Assembly (NCBI GenBank): GCA_019056435.1
Contig: CP077641.1
Span: 1,302,001-1,366,000, forward strand
Direction of reading: 5' to 3'
DNA: 64,000 bases
Source: Stutzerimonas stutzeri
GTDB taxonomy: Bacteria; Pseudomonadota; Gammaproteobacteria; Pseudomonadales; Pseudomonadaceae
The position numbers and the translations under genes were made by a program. This document shows, piece by piece, positions 41,722 through 51,478 of the stretch (its first letter is position 1; every line of letters starts with the position of its first letter). A model generated the notes under the pieces. It saw nothing but the letters and a program-made list of their open reading frames with translations. It was not told where the DNA came from and searched no databases.

Positions 41722-44465
41722 TCACTTCTCCTGCTTGCGCAGGCCGGCGACGCTGAGCAGGGTCAGCAGCGGAATGGCCAGCAGCATGGGAATGAAATAG
41801 GGATACAGCTCGGCCAGCCCGAGCGCCTTGGAGAATACCCCGCGGCTGATGATCAGGAAGTGGCTGGTCGGGTAGAGCTTGCCGATGAAGGCGCCGGCGC
41901 CCTCCATCGCCGAGACCGGGTGGATCAGTCCGGAGAACTGGATGGCTGGCAGCAGGGTGACGATGGTGGTGCCGAAGATCGCCGCGATCTGGCTGTTCAG
42001 GATCGATGACATCAGCAGCCCCAGGCCGGTCGCGCAGGTGACGTAGAGCAGCGCGCCGAGGCAGAGGGTGAGGATGCTGCCCTTGATCGGAATGCCGAAG
42101 ACGAACACCGCCAGCAGCGCCAGGGTGGCGAAGTTGAACATCCCCAGCGCGATGTAGGGCAGCTGCTTGCCGAGCAGGAATTCCAGGCGGGTGGTCGGCG
42201 TGACGTAGAAATTGGTGATCGAGCCCAGTTCCTTTTCACGCACCACGCCAAGGGCGGTGAGCATCGCCGGGATCATCATCAGCAGCAGCGGGATCATCGC
42301 CGGCGCCATGGCCGGCAGGCTCTGCACGTCAGGGTTGTAGCGGTAGCGGATGGCGACATCGGCCGGTGCCAGCTGCCCTTCGACACCGGCCTCGCGGGCC
42401 AGCTGCTGCAGGTAGTTGAGGTGGATGCCCTGCACATAGCCCTTGATGGTGTCGGCGCGCATCGGCATGGCGCCATCGATCCAGAAGGCCACCTGCGGTA
42501 TGGCGCCGCGCTTGAGGTCGCGGCCGAAGTTCGGCGGAATCTCCACGGCCAGGCTGATGTCGTTGCTGCGCATGCGCTGGTCCAACTCGGCATGGTTGGC
42601 CAGCGGCGCTTCTCGATGAAGTAGCGTGAACCGGCCATGTTCAGCAGGTAGTGCTGGCTGGTGGTGGTCTGGTCGCGGTCGAGCACGGCGTAGGTCAGGT
42701 TCTCCACGTCGAAGCTGACCCCGTAGCCCATGATGAACATCAGCAGCACGCTGCCGAGCATGGCCAACGTCGCGCGGATCGGGTCGCGGCGCAGCTCCAT
42801 GGCTTCGCGGCGGGTGTAGCTGAGCAGACGGCGCAAGCTGAAGCGTGCCTGACGGCTGCTGTCGCCGGATGCCTCGAGCGGGCCGCGCGTGCTGGCCGGC
42901 GTCGCGGCGGCCGGCTGCTCGGCGGCATTGGCCGCGGCGGCTTCCTCCAGATAGGCGATAAAGGTCTGTTCCAGCGTCGGCAGCCCGCGCTTGGCCATCA
43001 GCGCCTGCGGCGTGTCGCTGTCGAGCACCCGTCCGGCGTGCATCAGCGAGATGCGGTCGCAGCGCAGCGCCTCGTTCATGAAGTGGGTGGAGATGAAGAT
43101 GGTCACGCCGTCCTCGCGCGACAGCTGCACCAGGAGCTCCCAGAAGCCGTCACGGGCGACCGGGTCGACCCCGGAGGTGGGTTCGTCGAGGATCAGGATC
43201 TCCGGGTTGTGGATCACCGCCACCGCCAGCGACAGGCGCTGGCGCACGCCCAGCGGCAGGCTGCTGGGCAGGCTCTCGGCATCGCCGGTGAGGTCGAAGC
43301 GTTCGAGCATTTCCTGTATGCGCGCGTCGCGCCGCTCTGCCGGCAGGTGGAACAGCCGCGCGTGCAGGTCGAGGTTCTGCCGCACGCTCAGCTCGCTGTA
43401 CAGCGAGAAGGCCTGGGACATGTAGCCGACGCGCTGGCGGGTCTGCATGTCGTGCGGGTCCACCGGCTTGCCGAACAGCTGCGCCTCGCCCTCGCTTGCC
43501 GGCAGCAGGCCGGTGAGCATCTTCATGGTGGTGGTCTTGCCGCAGCCGTTGGAGCCGAGGAAACCGAAGATCTCGCCGCGGGCGATGCGGAAATTGACCC
43601 GGTCCACCGCAACGAAATCGCCGAAACGCATGGTCAGCCCGTGGGCCTCGATGGCAATGCTGTCGCTTTCCGGCTGCGGAGGGATGATCAGTTCGCGGTG
43701 CTGGCTGCGCTTGGCTTCCGGCAGCAGGCGGATGAAGGCCTGCTCCAGGGAGTCGCTGCCGGTGCGCGCCAGGAGTTCGGCCGGCGTGCCGGTGGCCAGC
43801 ACCTGGCCGGCGTCCATCGCCACCAGATGGTCGAAGCGCTGCGCCTCGTCCATGTAGGCGGTGGCCACCAGCACGCTCATCTGCGGGCGCTCGCCACGGA
43901 TGCGCTCGATCAGCTCCCAGAACTGCGCGCGCGACAGCGGGTCGACGCCGGTGGTGGGTTCGTCGAGGATCAGCAGGTCGGGGTCGTGGATCAGCGCGCA
44001 GCAGAGGCCGAGCTTCTGCTTCATGCCACCGGAGAGCTTGCCCGCCGGGCGCTCGACGAAGGGCGCCAGCCCCGTGCTGCGGGTCAGCTCGGCGATGCGC
44101 CAGCGGCGCTCGGCGGCGTCCTGGCCGAACAGTCTGCCGAAGAACTCGAGGTTCTCGAACACCGTCAGCGTCGGGTAGAGGTTCTTGCCCAGCCCCTGGG
44201 GCATGTAGGCGATGCGCGGGCAGACCGCGCGGCGGTGGCCGGCATCGCCCATGTCGCCGTCGAGCACCTGTACATGGCCCTGCTGCAGCTTGCGCGCACC
44301 GGCGATCAGCGCCAGCAGGCTGGACTTGCCGACGCCGTCCGGGCCGATCAGGCCAACCATGCAGCGTGCCGGCAGGCTCAGGCTGAGGTCATCGAGCGCG
44401 CGGGTCTTGCCGTATTGCAGGCTGACGCCGCTGATTTCTGCAACCGGGGCAGATGACGGGTTCAT
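41722..44465 (-). CDS. rbbA: RbbA-type double ATPase fused to ABC-2 permease, frameshifted
   Basis: 914 residues after correction. Two ABC ATPase domains in tandem: the first with [20 protein letters not shown] and [12 protein letters not shown]; the second with GSNGCGKTT, an [11 protein letters not shown] signature and [11 protein letters not shown]. They are followed by an ABC-2 permease of about 370 residues ([17 protein letters not shown] to the C-terminal spans). In E. coli this architecture is RbbA (YhiH), described as a ribosome-associated ATPase, though the membrane half and neighbours indicate transport. The first Walker A has Asp in place of the common Asn/Ser. The frame breaks near 42606-42610; one missing base restores [16 protein letters not shown]. 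Its start overlaps the upstream gene as ATGA. Confidence 0.88.
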
Positions 44466-45538
44466 TGGCCGACATTGATCTGCAGGTGGGCCGGCCATTC
44501 GGCGTCCGCGTCCAGCTTGAGGTAGGCGACGCCCGGCAGGCCGGTCTTGACCTGCTCCATGTGCTTTTTCAGCAACTCGGGATCGATCCGCGCCTTGACC
44601 CGGAACATTAGCTTCTCGCGCTCGCTTTCGGTTTCCACCGTCTTCGGCGTGAACTGCGCGACGCTGGCGACGTAGGTGATCCGGGCGGGAATCACGTACT
44701 GCGGTGCGGCATCGATCACCAGGCGCGCCTCCGAACCCATGGCGACACGGCCGGCCTGGCGCTCGGGCAGGAAGAAGGTCATGTAGACGTCGGCCAGGTC
44801 GACCAGATTGAGCAGCTTGCCGCCGGCGCCGAGCACCTCGCCCGGTTGCGCCACGCGGTACTGCACGCGGGCCACGCGGTCGGTCTTCAGCTCGCTGTCG
44901 CGGATGTCCGCCTGCAACCGTGCCACGCTGGCCCGTGCGGCCTCGACAGCGGACTCCGCCTCGATCACCTGCGATTTGGCCGCGGCGATGCCGGCCTCGG
45001 TCGATAAGACTTGCGCACGCGCGGCGGCCAGCGCCGCCTGCAGGCTTTGCATGCTGGCGAGATCGTCATCGAGCTGCTGACGTGGCATGGCGTTGCGCGC
45101 GACCAGGGTTTCGGTGCGCTGGTAACGCTTCTGCGCTGCCGTCAGCTCAGCACGGCGCTGGGCGACGACGGCTTCGGCGGTAGTCTTCTCGCTTTCGCGC
45201 TGGGCCACCATGGCCTGGGCGGTGAGGATGGCGTTTTCTGCCTGCCGGGCCTGGGCACGCGCCTGGTTGAGCTGGGCGTCGAGCACCTCGGTGTCCATCC
45301 GTGCGAGGACCTGGCCCGGCTGGACGAAGTCGCCTTCATCGACGGTGATCTCCAGCACGCGGCCCGGTGTCTTGGTGGCCACGTCGATTTCCGTGGCCTC
45401 GATGCGGCCGTTTCCACTGGTGAAGGCATCGCCCAGCCCCTGGGGCCGTAGCTCGCTCCAGACCAGCAGGGCAATCACGGCGGCGACACCGACGATCGCC
45501 AGGGTTTTGAGCGCAGTGCGTGAAAGGGCCGGGTTCAT
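44462..45538 (-). CDS. HlyD-family membrane fusion protein, YhiI-like
   Basis: 358 residues. One N-terminal membrane anchor (about 11-27), a lipoyl/barrel-sandwich half-motif ([23 protein letters not shown]), a long coiled coil (about 75-210, Ala/Gln/Arg-rich), then the second half-motif and a beta-barrel. Such proteins bridge inner-membrane exporters and an outer-membrane channel. It is first in the three-gene order YhiI, RbbA, YhhJ seen in E. coli. An outer-membrane TolC-like partner is not in the window. Confidence 0.9.
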   Translation of the reverse strand: MNPALSRTALKTLAIVGVAAVIALLVWSELRPQGLGDAFTSGNGRIEATEIDVATKTPGRVLEITVDEGDFVQPGQVLARMDTEVLDAQLNQARAQARQAENAILTAQAMVAQRESEKTTAEAVVAQRRAELTAAQKRYQRTETLVARNAMPRQQLDDDLASMQSLQAALAAARAQVLSTEAGIAAAKSQVIEAESAVEAARASVARLQADIRDSELKTDRVARVQYRVAQPGEVLGAGGKLLNLVDLADVYMTFFLPERQAGRVAMGSEARLVIDAAPQYVIPARITYVASVAQFTPKTVETESEREKLMFRVKARIDPELLKKHMEQVKTGLPGVAYLKLDADAEWPAHLQINVGQ

Positions 45539-45650
45539 GGATGGCTCCGACTGTGAAGAATCGAAACCATCCTAGGCCTGTCCGGATGACAATGCGTTCA
45601 CCCAGATCAATTCGACGACGATTAGCCGACCCGTCGGGCGCCGCGTGGGC

Positions 45651-46268
45651 TCAGTCGAGCGTGCGGGCGTGTTCGAGGGTCCATTGCAGTACGTCGGCGC
45701 TGAGGCGGTCGCCGGCCTGGCCGAAGGCTTCGACGACGCGTTCGACGTCGGTGCCGGTGCTGGGCTGTCGTACTTCGAAGCGGCGGTTGGCCAGGGTGTG
45801 CTGGTCGTTGCGGTTGACCAGGCGCGCGTCGAGGCGGATCACCACAACCGGCTGACCATCGACATACTCGCTCTGGAACGCCCGCAGGTCGCTGTGCAAG
45901 CTGAGGTCGGCATAGAGATTGACGTCCTCGTTGCTCACCGAGGGCATCCGGCCGTCGCGCTGGAAGGCCTCGATCAAGCGATCACGCAGCAATACCGGCG
46001 CCGCATCGCTCCAGCGTGCACCACGGTACGCGCTGATCTCGTTGCCCTGGGGCACGACCGCGATGCGCTGGCTGGCGAGGATGCGGCTGGCCTGCGGCGT
46101 GTTGATCCGCAGCGCTTTCTGCATCGTAGGTTCGCTGCTCTGGGCGGGTGTGGACGAGGTGGGCAGCAGGAATATCCGCAACGTTTCGGACTCCGGAAGC
46201 ACCGAGCACGCCGCCAGCACCGAGAACAACCCCAGCAGGGCGAGGCGGGAAAGGGAACGAAGGCTCAT
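45651..46268 (-). CDS. ABC-type transport auxiliary lipoprotein
   Basis: 205 residues with a lipoprotein signal (LAAC, Cys21). It matches the ABC_trans_aux / PqiC-like family: LRINTPQASRILASQRIAVVP, AYRGARWSDAAPVLLRDRLIEAFQ. These outer-membrane lipoproteins accompany MCE-type transporters. It is the last gene of the Mla-like operon, its start overlapping the MCE gene stop as ATGA. Confidence 0.88.
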   Translation of the reverse strand: MSLRSLSRLALLGLFSVLAACSVLPESETLRIFLLPTSSTPAQSSEPTMQKALRINTPQASRILASQRIAVVPQGNEISAYRGARWSDAAPVLLRDRLIEAFQRDGRMPSVSNEDVNLYADLSLHSDLRAFQSEYVDGQPVVVIRLDARLVNRNDQHTLANRRFEVRQPSTGTDVERVVEAFGQAGDRLSADVLQWTLEHARTLD

Positions 46269-47203
46269 GGGGTGAACTCCTGCAGTCTGTCGCGGCCGAG
46301 CAGGAAGCCGCTGGGGTTGTCTTCCAGGCGCTGGGTGACCCGGCGCAACGCGCCGAGGGTGGTGCGCAGTTCATTGATCGCCGGGCCGAGCTCGTTGAAA
46401 CCCTGCATGCCGTTGTTCAGCGCGCCCTGGTTTTCCTCGAGCAGGCGATCCAGTCGCGCGGTGGTGCGGTCCAGGGTGTTCATCGATTGCGCCGCGCTGG
46501 TCAGCACGCTGCGGCCCTGATCGTCGAGCAGGCCATTGGCGTTGCGCGCCAGATCCGACAGCTCACCCATGACGGTATTGGCCTGCTGGCTCAGCTGGTT
46601 GAACTGCTGCAGTGTCTGGGCGAGGTCGCCGCGTTGCTCGGACAGCACGCTGGTCGCCTGTTCTAGGTGTTCGAGCGTGCTGCTCAGGCGCGTGATGTTC
46701 TCTTCGGAGAAGATCTGGTTGGCACTGAGCAGCAGGTTGTTGATGTTGCTCATCAGGTCTTCGCCGTTCTCCAGCAGCGCGTTGAGCGAGGAGGGGTCGG
46801 CGATGATCAGCGGCGGGTCGTCGCGGTCCCCTTCCAGACGCGGACTCTGCGGCGTGCCGCCGTGCAGCTGGATGACCATGCTGCCGGTGATGTTGGCCAG
46901 CGCCAGGCGCGCCTGGGTGTCTTCCTTGATCGGCGTACCGCCGTAGACACGGATGCGCGCGCGCACCTTGCGCGGGTCGTCCGGCTCCAGCCAGAGCTGG
47001 GTGACGTCGCCGACCTTGATGCCGCTGTACTCCACCGAGCTGCCGCTCGACAGGCCGCTCACCGCCTGGCTGAAGCCGATGTCGTAGTAGGCATATTCGC
47101 GGTCCATGCTGGACTTGCCCAGCCAGAGGGCGAAGAGCAGGGCGCAGCCGACCGCGACCACGGTGAACAGACCGATCAGGACATGATGGGCACGGGTTTC
47201 CAT
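46265..47203 (-). CDS. mlaD: MCE-domain protein, MlaD-like
   Basis: 312 residues. An N-terminal membrane anchor (about 8-26), one MCE domain (about 38-120; YDIGFSQAVSGLSSGSSVEYSGIKVGDV) and a long helical, coiled-coil-rich C-terminal region. MCE proteins form hexameric periplasmic tunnels for lipids attached to MlaEF-type ABC transporters. It is longer than E. coli MlaD because of the helical tail, closer to the single-MCE proteins that span more of the periplasm. The start overlaps the mlaF stop by one base. Confidence 0.9.
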   Translation of the reverse strand: METRAHHVLIGLFTVVAVGCALLFALWLGKSSMDREYAYYDIGFSQAVSGLSSGSSVEYSGIKVGDVTQLWLEPDDPRKVRARIRVYGGTPIKEDTQARLALANITGSMVIQLHGGTPQSPRLEGDRDDPPLIIADPSSLNALLENGEDLMSNINNLLLSANQIFSEENITRLSSTLEHLEQATSVLSEQRGDLAQTLQQFNQLSQQANTVMGELSDLARNANGLLDDQGRSVLTSAAQSMNTLDRTTARLDRLLEENQGALNNGMQGFNELGPAINELRTTLGALRRVTQRLEDNPSGFLLGRDRLQEFTP

Positions 47204-47991
47204 CAGACATTCTCCAGCTTCAGGGCGGCATCATGCGCCGCGCGGCCGCGCGGGCCGTGAAAGTACTCGCGAATCCAGGCATCGTCCGTGGCGGCGACGG
47301 CTTCCAGGGTGTCGACCACCAGCACCCGCTTCTGCGAGAGCACCGCGACGCGGTCGCAGATGGTGTAAAGGGTGTCCAGGTCGTGGGTCACCAGGAACAC
47401 GCTCAGGCCCAGCGCGTCGCGCAGGGTCAGGATCAGCTGGTCGAAGGCCGCCGCGCCGATGGGGTCGAGGCCGGCGGTGGGCTCGTCGAGAAACAGCACT
47501 TCCGGATCCAGGGCCAGCGCGCGGGCCAGCGCGGCGCGCTTGACCATGCCGCCGGACAGCTCGTCCGGGTACTTGCAGGCCGCTTCCGGCGGCAGGCCGG
47601 CCAGCGCCAGCTTCTGCCGCGCCAGGTGCTCGGCATCCTTGCGCTTGAGGCCGGCGTGTTCGATCAGCGGCAGGGCAACGTTTTCCTGCAGGTTGAGCGA
47701 GGTGAACAGCGCACCGCCCTGGAACAGCACGCCGAAGCGCCTTTCCACTTCCGAGCGGCGTTGGCTGGACAGCTTCAACAGGTTTTCGCCGAACACCTTG
47801 ACGCTTCCGGCGTTCGGCTGACGCAAGCCGACGATGCTGCGCAACAGCACCGACTTGCCGGTACCGGAGCCGCCGACCACGCCGAGGATTTCACCACGGC
47901 GGATGTCCAGGTCAAGGTTGACGTGTACCGCCTGCTTGCCGAAGCGGTTGACCAGGCCGCGGACCTGGATCACGGGTTCGTCTGTCGTCAC
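47203..47991 (-). CDS. mlaF: Mla-like ABC transporter ATP-binding protein
   Basis: 262 residues. Walker A VVGGSGTGKSVLLRS, the Mla-specific Q-loop region FGVLFQGGALFTSLNL, signature LSGGMVKRAALARAL, Walker B VLFLDEPTAGLD and the His in LVTHDLDTL. It powers phospholipid movement between membranes with MlaE and the MCE protein. The start is a GTG overlapping the mlaE stop (GTGA). Confidence 0.93.
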   Translation of the reverse strand: MTTDEPVIQVRGLVNRFGKQAVHVNLDLDIRRGEILGVVGGSGTGKSVLLRSIVGLRQPNAGSVKVFGENLLKLSSQRRSEVERRFGVLFQGGALFTSLNLQENVALPLIEHAGLKRKDAEHLARQKLALAGLPPEAACKYPDELSGGMVKRAALARALALDPEVLFLDEPTAGLDPIGAAAFDQLILTLRDALGLSVFLVTHDLDTLYTICDRVAVLSQKRVLVVDTLEAVAATDDAWIREYFHGPRGRAAHDAALKLENV

Positions 47992-49139
47992 CAGCCCATC
48001 TCCATGAAGAACAGCGCGGCGACGGCGTCGAGCAGGATCACCATGAAGATCGACTGCACCACGCTGGAGGTGGTGTGCTCGCCCACCGACTGGGCGCTGC
48101 CGCTGGCCTTGAAGCCTTCGAGGCAACCAATCACCGCGATGAGGAAGGCGAACACCGGCGCCTTGCCGATGCCGACGAGGAAGTGGTTGAGCGGGATGTC
48201 ACGTTGCAGGATGGTGAAAAACATGGCCGGCGAGATGTCCAGCGCCAGCGAGCAGACCACCAGGCCGCCGAAGATGCCGCTGATGATGCCGATGAAGGTC
48301 AGGATCGGCAGCGTGATCAGCATCGCCAACACCCGCGGCAGTACCAGCAATTCGATCGGGCTCAGGCCCAGGGTGCGGATGGCGTCGATCTCCTCGTTGG
48401 ATTTCATCGCACCGATCTGCGCGGCGAAGGCGCTGGCCGTGCGCCCGGCCAGCAGGATCGCCGCGAGCAGCACGCCGAACTCGCGCAGGAAGGAAAAGGC
48501 CACCAGGTTGACGGTGTAGATGGTCGCGCCAAAGTCGGCCAGCACCGTGGCGCCGAGAAAGGCCACGACCGCGCCGACAAGAAAGGTTAGCAGGGCGACG
48601 ATAGGGATTGCGTCCAGCCCCGTCTGTTCGATGTGCGCGACCAGCGAGGTGATGCGCCAGCGTCTGGGGTTGGGCAGTACGGTGAACAATGTCTGCAGCG
48701 TCAGGCCGACGAAGCCGAGCAGGGTGCGCTGCTGGTTCCAGACGCCGGCCACGGTGCGGCCGATATGAGCCAGGACATCGGCCAGTGCATTCGTCTGCGC
48801 CGGTAGCTCGGCGGGCGGCTTGTCCAGTGCGTTGGCAACGGTGCGCAGTAATGCCTTGCGCTCGGCTGGCAGCTCCGGCGCCCACTGGTCCACCTGCAAG
48901 GCGCGTGTCGGACCGAGCAGTTCGACGAGCAACCCGGCGCCGGCCGTGTCCAGCTCGCCCATGGCGTCCAGCTCGATGCGATCGGCCTCGTTCAGCAGAC
49001 GGCGGTTGCGCTCGACTTCCCGACGCAGCGTGGCGTAATGGCGAAGCGTCCAGTCGCCTGCGATGGCCAGGGTGGCGGCTTGCCCGTCGCTTGTCGAATG
49101 CCGCTGCAGGCTGCCGGGCGGCGAGGTGGGTTGCGTCAA
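47988..49139 (-). CDS. mlaE: Mla-like ABC permease with N-terminal STAS domain
   Basis: About 383 residues from a TTG at 49139; the frame stays open to an ATG at 49247, and the start is uncertain. The first 100 residues form a STAS-like domain (LAIAGDWTLRHYATLRREVER, IELDAMGELDTAGAGLLVELL), the role played by separate MlaB in E. coli. The rest is an MlaE permease: LLAAILLAGRTASAFAAQIGAMKSNEEIDAIRTLGLSPIELLVLPR and PVFAFLIAVIGCLEGF. It is first in a tight four-gene operon for lipid transport. Confidence 0.9.
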   Translation of the reverse strand: MTQPTSPPGSLQRHSTSDGQAATLAIAGDWTLRHYATLRREVERNRRLLNEADRIELDAMGELDTAGAGLLVELLGPTRALQVDQWAPELPAERKALLRTVANALDKPPAELPAQTNALADVLAHIGRTVAGVWNQQRTLLGFVGLTLQTLFTVLPNPRRWRITSLVAHIEQTGLDAIPIVALLTFLVGAVVAFLGATVLADFGATIYTVNLVAFSFLREFGVLLAAILLAGRTASAFAAQIGAMKSNEEIDAIRTLGLSPIELLVLPRVLAMLITLPILTFIGIISGIFGGLVVCSLALDISPAMFFTILQRDIPLNHFLVGIGKAPVFAFLIAVIGCLEGFKASGSAQSVGEHTTSSVVQSIFMVILLDAVAALFFMEMGW

Positions 49140-49444
49140 GGTGCTGTCCCGATTGGCTGATGGCGTGCGAGGCGTGCGCCTGTCGCCGTGACGTTGGCGA
49201 ATGCTATCAGTTCGACCGACGGGAGGTGATTCCGTTTTGCCAAGCATGCCGTGCGCCGGTCGGCGCGGCGCAATTTGTTACAGCGCGTCGGCGAACTATC
49301 GCCGCGCATTGGGCTCATAGCGGGCAAGCCGCATCCGACGGCGTATGCTTCGCATCCTGCGCGGGCCGGCTGGCCCGTCGGCCCTGGACCGCCTTCCTGC
49401 CATCCGTATCGCTCATCCACCGACCGCGAGAGCTTCCCTTGTCG

Positions 49445-49852
49445 ATGAATCACCTGCGTTACCTGCCCTTTCTCGCTGTGCTAGCGACCATTCTCTTCAC
49501 CGGGCTACGCCCCGATCCGATACCGCAGGCGTTCGACCAGCAGGACAAGCTGCATCACCTGCTCGGCTTTGCCGCACTCATGTTCACCATGCGCCTGGCG
49601 TTTCCGCAGTGGCGGTTGGCCTGGGCGGTGGCGCTGAGCCTGGCCGCGGCGCTGCTGATCGAGATCGGTCAGGGCATGCTGCCGGCCCGGCAGGCGTCGA
49701 TGGGCGACATGCTGGCCAATACCCTCGGTGTGCTGTTGGGCTGGGCGAGCTCGACGTTGGCCTATCGCTGGTACCTGCGCCGCATCGGCGTGACCACCGA
49801 GCCCGAGGCGGCCGAGCCGGTTGCGCGCCGCGCGAACGCCACCCGCCTCTGA
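49445..49852 (+). CDS. VanZ-like membrane protein
   Basis: 135 residues with about four membrane spans. VanZ-like landmarks are DKLHHLLGFAALMFTMRLAFP and LIEIGQGMLPARQASMGDMLANTLGVLLG. Proteins of this fold are small integral membrane proteins of mostly unknown function; VanZ itself gives low-level teicoplanin resistance. The ATG at 49445 is used; an in-frame TTG two codons earlier is also possible. It is divergent from the mlaE operon. Confidence 0.85.
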   Translation: MNHLRYLPFLAVLATILFTGLRPDPIPQAFDQQDKLHHLLGFAALMFTMRLAFPQWRLAWAVALSLAAALLIEIGQGMLPARQASMGDMLANTLGVLLGWASSTLAYRWYLRRIGVTTEPEAAEPVARRANATRL

Positions 49853-50086
49853 CACGGGCTGCTGCCGCGGGAGCCTGTTGCCGCTGGCCGGAGCGGCTTG
49901 CCTGGCGACCTTTTCCGCGATGCCGCAGTCACACGCCCAATGCCCGCTGAGATGGATTCCTGTGCCTCTTCTGACGCCAATCCCTGGTGTGACCTTCACC
50001 GTTCTTTGTGATCTCGTTCGGCAGACCCGGTGCTGCGCTCGCAGCGGGCGGACAGGCGCGGCGAGCAGCGCGGGCGGGCACTGCGC

Positions 50087-50716
50087 ATGATCTGGCGACC
50101 CTTGTCACTGACGCTCGGCCTGGTAACGCTGGCAGCGGTCTGGCTCGGCCCATTGCCCGCCATGGCCGACCGCCTGTTCGTGGGCCACATGCTGATGCAC
50201 GTGATGGTCGTGGCCGTGGCCGCGCCATTATTGGCGATCGGTGTGGCTGGCGGTCGGCTGGACCTGTCCGCTCGACTGCCGCTGCTGTTTTCGCCGATTC
50301 TCGCCTCGGTCATGGAGCTGTTCGTGGTCTGGGCCTGGCATATGCCAGCATTGCACCATGCGGCGCGTACCTCGACCTGGGCCGGGCTACTGGAGCAGGG
50401 CAGCTACCTGGTTGTCGGCCTGCTGGTCTGGTTGGCGGCGTTCGGCGGTGTTCGGTCGCAGCGCGCCCTCGCCGGTATCGCGGGCTTGTTGCTGACGTCC
50501 ATGCACATGACGCTGCTCGGCGTGCTGCTGGCAATGTCGAACCGGCCGCTGTTCGAACACACCGGTTCGGGCCTGTCGGGCCTGAGTCCGCTCGAGGACC
50601 AGCAGATGGGCGGTGTGATCATGCTGGCCTTTGGCGGCAGCGCCTACCTGATTGGCGGACTGTACCTGCTCTTTGGCGTCTTGCATGAGCGGCACGATCC
50701 CCGCTCCGCCAGCTGA
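50087..50716 (+). CDS. CtaG/caa3-type cytochrome oxidase assembly-like membrane protein
   Basis: 209 residues with six or so membrane spans. It resembles the caa3_CtaG family: VGHMLMHVMVVAVAAPLLAIGV, FVVWAWHMPALHHAA, LLTSMHMTLLGVLLAMS and DQQMGGVIMLAFGG, with conserved His residues that could bind copper. In Bacillus this family helps build caa3 oxidase. No oxidase subunit gene is near, so the partner is unknown. The start is the ATG at 50087; a GTG at 50030 would add a basic stretch of 19 residues. The 234 bases before it hold no gene I can support. Confidence 0.78.
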   Translation: MIWRPLSLTLGLVTLAAVWLGPLPAMADRLFVGHMLMHVMVVAVAAPLLAIGVAGGRLDLSARLPLLFSPILASVMELFVVWAWHMPALHHAARTSTWAGLLEQGSYLVVGLLVWLAAFGGVRSQRALAGIAGLLLTSMHMTLLGVLLAMSNRPLFEHTGSGLSGLSPLEDQQMGGVIMLAFGGSAYLIGGLYLLFGVLHERHDPRSAS

Positions 50717-50818
50717 TCGGCGATGCTGCGGCTGGGCAGTCGTCGTGGTCGAGGCGATGATCGTGCTGGATACCCGGCCCTAACGAAGCCAGATGGCTTC
50801 AAACAGTACAGGTGATGG

Positions 50819-51424
50819 ATGTTCGACAAGATCGTGGAAATCGTCTCGGCGTTCGGCTACATCGGCGTGTTCCTGCTGATGTTGCTGGAGAACATCTTTC
50901 CGCCCATTCCCTCGGAGTTGATCATGCCGCTGGCCGGCTTCGTCGCGGCGCGCGGCGATCTCGATTTCATCCTGGTGACCCTGGCCGGCACGGCCGGCTC
51001 GGTGGTCGGTGCGCTGCCCTGGTACTACGCCGGCGCCAGACTCGGACAGGCGCGCATGCGCCAACTGGCCGAGCGCTGGGGCGCCTGGCTGACGTTGTCC
51101 CCCGAGGACGTCGACAAGGCCAGCGACTGGTTCGACCGCCACGGCAAGGCCGCGGTGTTCTTTGGTCGCCTGATTCCGGCCGTGCGCACCCTGATCTCGG
51201 TGCCGGCAGGCATCGCCGGCATGTCCATGACCCTGTTCCTAATCTACTCAACGCTGGGCTCGTTGATTTGGACGGCGCTGCTGGCGTTGGCGGGCTTCCT
51301 GCTCGAGTCGCAGTACCAACGGGTCGCACAGTACCTCGACCCGGTGTCCACCGGCGTCGTGGTGCTGATGCTGGCCTACTATCTGTACCGGCTTATTCGC
51401 CAGCGCACGGCCCGCCATTCTTAG
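50819..51424 (+). CDS. DedA-family membrane protein
   Basis: 201 residues, the common DedA length, with four to six membrane segments. Signature sequences: ENIFPPIPSELIMPLAGF, and the FFGRLIPAVRTLISVPAGIAGM motif of half-transporters in this superfamily (basic Arg residues included). DedA proteins help recycle lipid carriers such as undecaprenyl phosphate or move phospholipids. It lies just before the convergent polysaccharide cassette, which would use the same carrier. Confidence 0.92.
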   Translation: MFDKIVEIVSAFGYIGVFLLMLLENIFPPIPSELIMPLAGFVAARGDLDFILVTLAGTAGSVVGALPWYYAGARLGQARMRQLAERWGAWLTLSPEDVDKASDWFDRHGKAAVFFGRLIPAVRTLISVPAGIAGMSMTLFLIYSTLGSLIWTALLALAGFLLESQYQRVAQYLDPVSTGVVVLMLAYYLYRLIRQRTARHS

Positions 51425-51478
51425 CCGCGCCAGAAGGGCCTTGGGGCGCCGCCGACGGGGCCGGCAGCGCTACGGCGG

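Noticed and set aside
42651..44456. A 601-residue plus-strand open frame opposite rbbA
   Set aside because: It is a shadow of the double ATPase gene; the minus-strand frame carries all ABC motifs in order.
49853..50086. A small open frame before the CtaG-like gene
   Set aside because: Its translation has no family features and no good ribosome binding site, and the in-frame path to the CtaG start is closed by a stop near 50009.
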